Origin: Pseudomonadota bacterium
GTDB taxonomy: Bacteria > Pseudomonadota > Gammaproteobacteria > Burkholderiales > Burkholderiaceae_B
Direction of reading: 5' to 3'
NCBI GenBank assembly: GCA_023422555.1
Contig: JAFAGQ010000172.1
Location: 1-11,373, forward strand
DNA: 11,373 bases
Below the pieces are notes generated by a model, which saw only the letters and a list, made by a program, of their open reading frames with translations, was not told where the DNA came from and searched no databases. The position numbers were made by a program, and so were the translations under genes. Below are positions 6,687 to 11,373 of the stretch, in pieces (positions within the stretch are counted from its first letter, which is position 1; each line of letters opens with the position of its first letter).

Positions 6687-7841
6687 ATGACCCGTTTTGC
6701 CCATCGAATTGAACAGGCGCTGACGTTTCACGCCATAGAAGTCACCAAAGCTGCCCAGCAATTGCGCGAACAGGGACGGGACATTATCAGCCTGGGCATC
6801 GGAGAACCCGATTTCACGGCGCCCCCCATTGTTGTGGACACATTGGCGCGTGCGGCGCAGGCAGGACTTAGCGGCTACAGCCCCGCGCTGGGAATCATGC
6901 CGCTACGCGCGGCCATTGCCGATTATTACGAGAGCCATTGGGGCGCGCAGGTTGATCCTGAACGCATCATTATTACTGCCGGCGCATCGGGGGCATTGTC
7001 ACTGGCCTGCATGACACTGCTGAATCCGGGTGACGAGATACTCATGCCCGATCCGGCATACCCGGCCAACTCCAATTTCATTCTGTGTTCCGGCGCCACG
7101 CCCCGACTTGTACCCTGCACTGCCGAAGAACGCTTCCAGCTGTCTGCAGACAATATTGCGCGCAACTGGAGCGACAAAACACGTGGAGTGTTAATTGCTT
7201 CACCCAGCAATCCTACGGGCACATCCATTGAACGCGATGAGCTTATCACCATTATCGATACCGTCAGGCAACGCAACGGCATTGTCATCATGGACGAAAT
7301 TTACCTGGGTCTGTGTTACGACCGTCAGCCGCAGTCGGCGCTGGCCCTGGACCAGGGTATTGTTGTGATCAACAGCTTTTCCAAGTACTTCAACATGACC
7401 GGCTGGCGCCTGGGCTGGATGGTTGTGCCCGAAGACATGGTGAGTGGTGTTGAAAAACTGGCAGCCAGCCTGAGTATCTGCCCACCTACGCTGGCACAGC
7501 ACGCAGCGATTTCATGTTTTACTGAAGAAGCCCTGGGCATTTACGAGAATCGCCGCCTGGCGTTTATGGAACGACGCGATTACCTGTTGCCCGAGTTTGA
7601 AAAACTGGGTATTCATGTTCCGGTCAAACCTGATGGGGCTTTCTACATTTACGCAGATATCAGCCAGCATGGCATGAGCAGCGACGACTTTGCCCGCAAG
7701 CTATTGCATGAAGCCGGTGTTGCCGTGGTGCCTGGGCTGGACTTTGGTCCCGCACGCGCTCAGAAAATGATTCGCGTCTCCTACGCAACAGCGCTGGATC
7801 GCCTGCGTGAAGCGATATCGCGCATGCAGAAAATTCTTTAA
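6687..7841 (+). CDS. Class I/II pyridoxal-phosphate aminotransferase
   Basis: A fold-type I PLP aminotransferase of the aspartate aminotransferase family; it transfers amino groups between an amino acid and a 2-oxo acid in the cytosol. The exact substrate cannot be read from sequence. It has 384 residues from the ATG at 6687. Motifs in order are SLGIGEPDF (35-43), YSPALG (64-69), the NPGDEIL...PAYP block (113-126), SPSNPTGT (172-179) with PLP-contacting Asn175, MDEIYL (202-207) with Asp203 and Tyr206, SFSKYFNMTGWRLGW (230-244) with Schiff-base Lys233, and RVSYA (363-367) with the carboxylate-binding Arg363. A TTG five codons upstream (6672) is open in frame, but neither start has a ribosome site, so ATG is preferred. 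The stop overlaps that of the convergent transglycosylase by 4 bp, leaving no room for a terminator. Confidence 0.94.
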   Translation: MTRFAHRIEQALTFHAIEVTKAAQQLREQGRDIISLGIGEPDFTAPPIVVDTLARAAQAGLSGYSPALGIMPLRAAIADYYESHWGAQVDPERIIITAGASGALSLACMTLLNPGDEILMPDPAYPANSNFILCSGATPRLVPCTAEERFQLSADNIARNWSDKTRGVLIASPSNPTGTSIERDELITIIDTVRQRNGIVIMDEIYLGLCYDRQPQSALALDQGIVVINSFSKYFNMTGWRLGWMVVPEDMVSGVEKLAASLSICPPTLAQHAAISCFTEEALGIYENRRLAFMERRDYLLPEFEKLGIHVPVKPDGAFYIYADISQHGMSSDDFARKLLHEAGVAVVPGLDFGPARAQKMIRVSYATALDRLREAISRMQKIL

Positions 7842-8713
7842 TATTTTCCGAGGCTTCGGGATAGCGGGATGCCGGATTCCAGCGCGATTCGGCGACGTTC
7901 GGATTGCACCTTGTCTGCGTAGCCGCCATCGTTGGGACCAATCGCCCCCACGTAGCAGGCAAGACCACGATCTACCGATCCACGGCGGGCAATGCAGTCA
8001 TGCAGGATTTTGGCGCCCACCTGAATATTGGCTACCGGGTTTAACGCAGACAAAACGCCTCCGTGGAAAACATCGAATTTCTCTGCATGCACCTTGGGCA
8101 TCACCTGCATCAGCCCCTGCGCGCCGACATGGCTTTCCGCGAATGGGTTATAGCGCGACTCTATGGCAATGACGCCAAGCATGAGAATGGGATCCAGATC
8201 CTGTTTTTCGGCAACGGAATACACCACACGGATAAGCGCTCCCGTGACATTGCGGGCGATCTGGAATTTGCGCGACAAATATTCCCTGAGTGCCAGCGCC
8301 CTGGCGTTGCTCACGCCGGGGACCGTAAACTGGCTGTCGGAAATGCCCAGATTGGCAAAAAAGCCCTCGGATGTGTAATCCTGTTCACGAACCAGCGCGG
8401 TTTTGGACTGATCCTGGGCGGCCTTTGCCGGTTGCACCGATGAAATCTCGCCGGTATGCAGTTTGGGCGTACTGAAAATGGTCAGCAGATCGCGATCAGA
8501 CATGACTGTGCTGTCTGGCATGAGTGCATTGAGCGACGCCTGGTGAATGACGCGGACCTGATCACGTATGGCCGGCAGCAACGCGGCAGCCAGCACGGCT
8601 ACCAGTACCGCAATACCCAGATAAGACACAATGAGATGCACGATATCCAGCAAGGTGCGATAGACAGACTTGAGAAAATGCGAAACCGGAGGATGGGCTG
8701 CCAGTGAATTCAT
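7838..8713 (-). CDS. Membrane-anchored lytic transglycosylase (SLT domain)
   Basis: A predicted murein lytic transglycosylase that cleaves the MurNAc-GlcNAc bond of peptidoglycan to give 1,6-anhydro-muropeptides, acting on the periplasmic side. The protein has 291 residues. Residues 1-24 are mildly basic, and a hydrophobic helix at about 25-47 (ending AAALLP) has no cleavage site, so it probably anchors the protein in the inner membrane. Residues 50-155 form a linker without a recognised domain. The SLT domain covers about 160-275: AIESRYNP (183-190) with catalytic Glu185, GAQGLMQVMP (197-206), NIQVGAKIL (229-237) and LACYVGA (251-257), the last in place of the common AYNAG. The ATG at 8713 lacks a good ribosome site and is preceded by a perfect hairpin. 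Confidence 0.92.
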   Translation of the reverse strand: MNSLAAHPPVSHFLKSVYRTLLDIVHLIVSYLGIAVLVAVLAAALLPAIRDQVRVIHQASLNALMPDSTVMSDRDLLTIFSTPKLHTGEISSVQPAKAAQDQSKTALVREQDYTSEGFFANLGISDSQFTVPGVSNARALALREYLSRKFQIARNVTGALIRVVYSVAEKQDLDPILMLGVIAIESRYNPFAESHVGAQGLMQVMPKVHAEKFDVFHGGVLSALNPVANIQVGAKILHDCIARRGSVDRGLACYVGAIGPNDGGYADKVQSERRRIALESGIPLSRSLGKY

Positions 8714-8724
8714 GGATGTTCAGC

Positions 8725-8750
8725 GCCGATCGTACTGCTGGTCGATCGGC
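8725..8750 (-). promoter_or_regulatory. Perfect 8-bp inverted repeat in the leader of the transglycosylase gene
   Basis: GCCGATCG (8725-8732) and CGATCGGC (8743-8750) are exact reverse complements around a 10-base loop. In the mRNA the GC-rich stem would end 11 bases before the AUG at 8713, next to the place of the ribosome site, which is itself weak. It may be an RNA structure affecting translation or a DNA operator. Function is inferred only. Confidence 0.55.
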
Positions 8751-8767
8751 AAATTTCAGGAAAAATC

Positions 8768-8797
8768 ACTATACCCCACTTTCGTGTGGATTGCCTA
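8768..8797 (-). promoter_or_regulatory. Candidate sigma70-type promoter of the transglycosylase gene
   Basis: On the minus strand, TAGGCA (8792-8797; 4 of 6 consensus bases) and TATAGT (8768-8773; 5 of 6) are 18 bp apart. Transcription would start near 8760, giving a leader of about 47 bases that contains the perfect hairpin. By-eye call. Confidence 0.45.
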
Positions 8798-8836
8798 TCG
8801 TGGAACTTCGTACAACTTCGCTTCGTACATCTGCGT

Positions 8837-8866
8837 CTGTATCCATGCCCGCCTTTCTCCTATAAT
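8837..8866 (+). promoter_or_regulatory. Candidate ubiD promoter with consensus -10
   Basis: TATAAT at 8861-8866 is a perfect -10 hexamer. The -35 is poor: CTGTAT at 8837-8842 with 18-bp spacing is the best available. Initiation near 8873 would give a leader of about 25 bases, containing AGG (8887-8889) as ribosome site 8 bases before the GTG start. Confidence 0.5.
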
Positions 8867-8897
8867 GGCTGCTCTGAATCATCAATAGGCGTCAATC

Positions 8898-10448
8898 GTG
8901 AAATATGCAGATCTGCGGGACTTTCTGAAGCAACTGGAAAAACGCGAAAATCTGAAAAAAGTGTCTGCTCCGGTAGATACCCGTCTGGAAATGACCGAAA
9001 TCAGTGATCGTGTACTGCGTGCGGGTGGCCCTGCCCTGCTGTTTAGCAGTCCGGTACATCAGGGCCGCCCCGCCGAGATGCCGGTTCTTACCAATCTTTT
9101 TGGCACGCCCCAGCGGGTGGCATGGGGGATGGGGGCAGAATCGGTCAGTGCCCTGCGCGAGACTGGCGTGCTGCTGGCCAGCCTTCGCGAACCCGAAGCC
9201 CCCAAAGGGATTCGTGAAGCCATAGGCACGGTTTCCATGCTCAAATCCGCATTATGGGACATGGCTCCCAAAATGCAGCGTCACGCGGCCTGCCAGGAAA
9301 TTGTCTGGGAAAAAGACGAGGTCGATCTGTCGCGCCTGCCTATTCAATTCTGCTGGCCTGGCGATATTGCGCCGCTCATTACCTGGGGACTGGTCATCAC
9401 GCGCGGCCCCAAAGCCAAACGTCAGAACCTGGGCATTTATCGGCAACAGGTTATCGGCCGGAACAAGGTCATTATGCGCTGGCTGTCTCACCGTGGTGGC
9501 GCGCTGGATTTTCGCGATCACGCACTTGCACATCCTGGTCAGCCCTTCCCCATCTCTGTTGCACTCGGCGCCGACCCTGCCACCATTCTGGGGGCGGTCA
9601 CTCCCGTACCCGATAGCCTGTCTGAATATCAGTTTGCGGGACTGCTCAGAGGCTCCCGCACAGAGCTGGTCAAATCCATCGGGAATGACCTGTCCGTGCC
9701 GGCCACCGCTGAGATCGTCCTTGAGGGTCATATTCTTCCGGAAAACCATCCCGATGCCATCGCAGCAACGCCTGCACCCGGTGCACCGGAACTGCGCAGC
9801 AATGGCTATGAAATGGCGCTGGAAGGACCATATGGCGATCACACGGGCTACTACAACGAACAGGACTGGTTCCCGGTTTTCACCATCGACCGCATTACCA
9901 TGCGCAAGCAGCCCATTTACCACAGCACGTACACCGGCAAACCGCCAGATGAACCGGCAGTATTGGGAGTCGCACTGAACGAGGTCTTTGTACCCCTGCT
10001 GCAGAAACAATTGCCTGAAATTGTGGACTTTTATCTGCCACCGGAAGGCTGCAGCTATCGGCTGGCAGTCGTCTCCATCCGCAAGCAGTACGCGGGTCAT
10101 GCCAAACGCGTCATGTTTGGCGTCTGGAGTATCCTGCGTCAGTTTATGTACACAAAATTCATCGTGGTAGTCGATGATGACATCAATACGCGCGACTGGA
10201 AAGAGGTGATCTGGGCAATGACCACGCGCATGGATCCGGTTCGCGACGCTGTCCTGGTCGAAAACACGCCCATTGATTATCTGGATTTTGCTTCGCCCGA
10301 ATCAGGCCTGGGTGGAAAGATGGGGATGGACGCCACCAACAAGTGGCCGGGGGAAACCCGACGTGAGTGGGGAACGCCCATCCGGATGAATGAGGACGTC
10401 AGACTCAGGGTCGACGACCTGTGGAAGGATCTTGGTCTTGATAAGTAA
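8898..10448 (+). CDS. ubiD: 4-hydroxy-3-polyprenylbenzoate decarboxylase UbiD
   Basis: Decarboxylates 4-hydroxy-3-polyprenylbenzoate to 2-polyprenylphenol in ubiquinone biosynthesis, using prenylated FMN made by UbiX plus a divalent metal. The protein has 516 residues (E. coli about 497). The start MKYADLRDFLKQLE matches E. coli UbiD, which supports the GTG at 8898. The cofactor and metal segment NLGIYRQQVIGRNKVIMRWLSHRGG covers 177-201. ALGADPATILGA is at 222-233, and the acidic catalytic region includes EIVLEGHILP (272-281) and EGPYGDHTGYY (309-319). The C-terminal part holds VVVDDDINTRDW (423-434) and the long tail typical of UbiD rather than short decarboxylase paralogues. It stands alone, divergent from the transglycosylase gene. 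Its last 44 bases are antisense to the end of the gene at 10405-10872. Confidence 0.95.
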   Translation: MKYADLRDFLKQLEKRENLKKVSAPVDTRLEMTEISDRVLRAGGPALLFSSPVHQGRPAEMPVLTNLFGTPQRVAWGMGAESVSALRETGVLLASLREPEAPKGIREAIGTVSMLKSALWDMAPKMQRHAACQEIVWEKDEVDLSRLPIQFCWPGDIAPLITWGLVITRGPKAKRQNLGIYRQQVIGRNKVIMRWLSHRGGALDFRDHALAHPGQPFPISVALGADPATILGAVTPVPDSLSEYQFAGLLRGSRTELVKSIGNDLSVPATAEIVLEGHILPENHPDAIAATPAPGAPELRSNGYEMALEGPYGDHTGYYNEQDWFPVFTIDRITMRKQPIYHSTYTGKPPDEPAVLGVALNEVFVPLLQKQLPEIVDFYLPPEGCSYRLAVVSIRKQYAGHAKRVMFGVWSILRQFMYTKFIVVVDDDINTRDWKEVIWAMTTRMDPVRDAVLVENTPIDYLDFASPESGLGGKMGMDATNKWPGETRREWGTPIRMNEDVRLRVDDLWKDLGLDK

Positions 10449-10872
10449 AGGAGCCGTGGTCTACAGGAATATCCTGTTCTGAGTAAGACCGAGCCACCGA
10501 GTTGCGACGTGACCGTCGTGACTCGTTACGATCCTGCTTGTCCCGGAATTTGTTATACACGAACCATGATGTCGCTGCCAAAGCCAGCGGCTTGATCAGT
10601 CGTGAACGCGATTTGCTGGCACGCAGCAGGAATCTCGCAACGGTCAGACTGATCATCGGATTTTTTTCGATCAACGAAAACAATCCGCTACGCTTGCGTG
10701 TCAGAGACATCAAGGTTTCGCTGCCGGCATCCATCACCGCATTCTTGATCGCTTCTGGTGACAATGAATGACCCAGCGCGTTCATATCCTGACGCAGCTG
10801 CTCGCGCTCGGCAAGTACCCGGGCGGTAAGCAGCTGCTTGCGGAATGACTTTTTCAGTACGGGATCACTCAT
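10405..10872 (-). CDS. Small cationic membrane-associated protein, third gene of a yqjDE-like operon
   Basis: A 155-residue protein of unknown function. I do not recognise a named domain. It occupies the place of yqjK in the E. coli yqjD-yqjE-yqjK order, but sequence similarity to YqjK is not evident by eye. Residues 1-35 are charged and probably helical. A moderately hydrophobic segment (LIKPLALAATSWFVYNKF, about 92-109) could cross or lie on the membrane. The tail from 109 is rich in Arg, Ser and Asp/Gln and probably disordered. I chose the ATG at 10872 over an upstream start at 11007, because AGGAG (10879-10883) is well spaced and the added 45 residues would overlap the neighbouring gene as Arg/Pro-rich junk. 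It overlaps the stop of the upstream gene by 8 bases, so translation is probably coupled. Its 3' end is antisense to ubiD. Confidence 0.75.
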   Translation of the reverse strand: MSDPVLKKSFRKQLLTARVLAEREQLRQDMNALGHSLSPEAIKNAVMDAGSETLMSLTRKRSGLFSLIEKNPMISLTVARFLLRASKSRSRLIKPLALAATSWFVYNKFRDKQDRNESRRSRRNSVARSYSEQDIPVDHGSFTYQDQDPSTGRRP

Positions 10873-11296
10873 CGCGCGCTCCTGCAGAAGTGGCTGCAGA
10901 GGCAGCTGCGGCTGCCGCTTGTGCTGGCGAACGATGTCCACGCAAAGCGGCGGCGTCATCCTTGAGCGCCTCCACGGTTGCGGCAAACGGCGTCGCCGCC
11001 AGTCCAAGATGTTTTTTCATGAGCAGCAAACAACCCACGCCAACAAGCACATACACCAGCACCAGAATGGCCAGGGCAATATACCGATAGTCGGTCTCCC
11101 AGAAAAACAGGCCGACCAGTACAGCGATGACCATCAGCGCCAGATGGAGAAACAACAGTCCGACAGCACCGAATAAAAGGACCGACAGCAGCCGGTCCTT
11201 CTCTTCAGCCAGTTCCAATGACAGCAGTTCAAGACGCGTTTTTACGAGCGATGCGAAATCGCTGGCAACCGAGCCCAGATTCTGTTTGACTGACAT
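10865..11296 (-). CDS. YqjE-like phage holin-family (holin 3_6) membrane protein
   Basis: A 143-residue inner-membrane protein of the Phage_holin_3_6 / YqjE family. Despite the family name, these are chromosomal housekeeping proteins in proteobacteria, not lysis genes, and the molecular function is not established. An amphipathic N-terminal helix (1-35, ending LELLSLELAEEKDRL, characteristic of the family) is followed by two transmembrane segments, about 37-65 and 72-93, then an Ala-rich polar tail (about 105-143). The ATG at 11296 starts 12 bp after the stop of the DUF883-type gene. The stop overlaps the next gene by 8 bases. The gene pair DUF883-YqjE is a recurrent arrangement and supports both assignments. 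Confidence 0.87.
   Translation of the reverse strand: MSVKQNLGSVASDFASLVKTRLELLSLELAEEKDRLLSVLLFGAVGLLFLHLALMVIAVLVGLFFWETDYRYIALAILVLVYVLVGVGCLLLMKKHLGLAATPFAATVEALKDDAAALRGHRSPAQAAAAAASAATSAGARDE
10879..10883 (-). promoter_or_regulatory. Ribosome binding site deciding the start of the last operon gene
   Basis: AGGAG on the minus strand, 6 bases before the ATG at 10872, lies within the last codons of the YqjE-like gene. It supports the shorter reading of the downstream gene and coupled translation across the 8-base overlap. Confidence 0.7.
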
Positions 11297-11308
11297 ACGC
11301 GGCGCGCT

Positions 11309-11373
11309 TTATTTGCGACCGATAATGACGCCAAGCAGAACGCCTGCCAGTGCTGCGAATCCAACAGTACGCC
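11309..11373 (-). CDS. C-terminal end of a DUF883 (ElaB/YqjD-type) membrane-anchored protein
   Basis: Only the last 20 residues are inside the window (RTVGFAALAGVLLGVIIGRK followed by TAA at 11309-11311). The Ala/Gly/Leu-rich helix ending in a basic GRK is the hallmark C-terminal membrane anchor of the DUF883 family. E. coli members YqjD, ElaB and YgaM are tail-anchored inner-membrane proteins reported to associate with ribosomes in stationary phase. Position immediately before the YqjE-like gene strengthens the call. The remainder lies beyond the right edge. Confidence 0.8.
   Translation of the reverse strand, partial: RTVGFAALAGVLLGVIIGRK

Noticed and set aside
9252..10100. Minus-strand open frame of 282 codons
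   Set aside because: It is antisense to ubiD, whose frame is clearly conserved. The composition is that of a mirror frame.
10873..11007. 45-residue N-terminal extension of the last minus-strand gene
   Set aside because: It would overlap the YqjE-like gene in another frame, is Arg/Pro/Gln-rich, and a good ribosome site supports the internal ATG at 10872.
10865..11296. Phage lysis holin / prophage remnant
   Set aside because: The holin 3_6 family name is misleading. The DUF883-YqjE context is chromosomal, and no phage structural, integrase or endolysin gene accompanies it; the transglycosylase is a distant, separately transcribed cell-wall enzyme.

Overview
The window looks like a chromosomal core segment of a betaproteobacterium, most likely Burkholderiales of the Alcaligenaceae type (Bordetella/Advenella-like). 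The reasons are a tkt-gap carbon-metabolism operon divergent from rsmE, betaproteobacterial-style UbiD and transketolase proteins, and moderate GC judged by eye. That placement is recognition, not a search result. I see no tRNA, rRNA, insertion sequence, phage integrase or CRISPR array.

Layout. (1) 1-2697, minus strand: tkt (transketolase) followed 16 bp later by gap (GAPDH), which runs off the left edge. (2) 2698-2798: a compact divergent promoter region. (3) 2799-3593, plus: rsmE, the 16S rRNA m3U1498 methyltransferase. (4) 3587-3690: an imperfect 26-bp tandem repeat between convergent genes. (5) 3697-5410, minus: a patatin-like phospholipase gene whose last 8 bases overlap a barstar-family gene. 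(6) 5411-5623: non-coding, with a perfect 10-bp inverted repeat. (7) 5624-6646, minus: a divergent FAD-linked-oxidase-like protein resembling GlcE. (8) 6687-7841, plus: a class I aminotransferase, convergent with and overlapping by 4 bp a membrane-anchored lytic transglycosylase (7838-8713, minus). (9) 8714-8897: a divergent control region with a leader hairpin and promoter-like elements. (10) 8898-10448, plus: ubiD, for ubiquinone synthesis. (11) 10405-11373, minus: a three-gene set resembling E. coli yqjD-yqjE-yqjK (DUF883 tail, holin-3_6/YqjE-like protein, small cationic protein). Its last gene runs 44 bp antisense into the end of ubiD.

How the genes fit together. tkt-gap serves the pentose-phosphate/Calvin-type carbon rearrangements and glycolysis. 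ubiD feeds respiratory quinone synthesis. rsmE matures the ribosome, and the transglycosylase remodels peptidoglycan. The yqjDE-like set is an inner-membrane stress cluster. The least ordinary parts are the translationally coupled patatin-barstar pair without any visible barnase, the degenerate GlcE-like protein with a competing short upstream ORF, the 26-bp tandem repeat, and two perfect inverted repeats (5574-5599 and 8725-8750). I do not see a clear-cut new defence or mobile system; the patatin-barstar pair is the nearest candidate.
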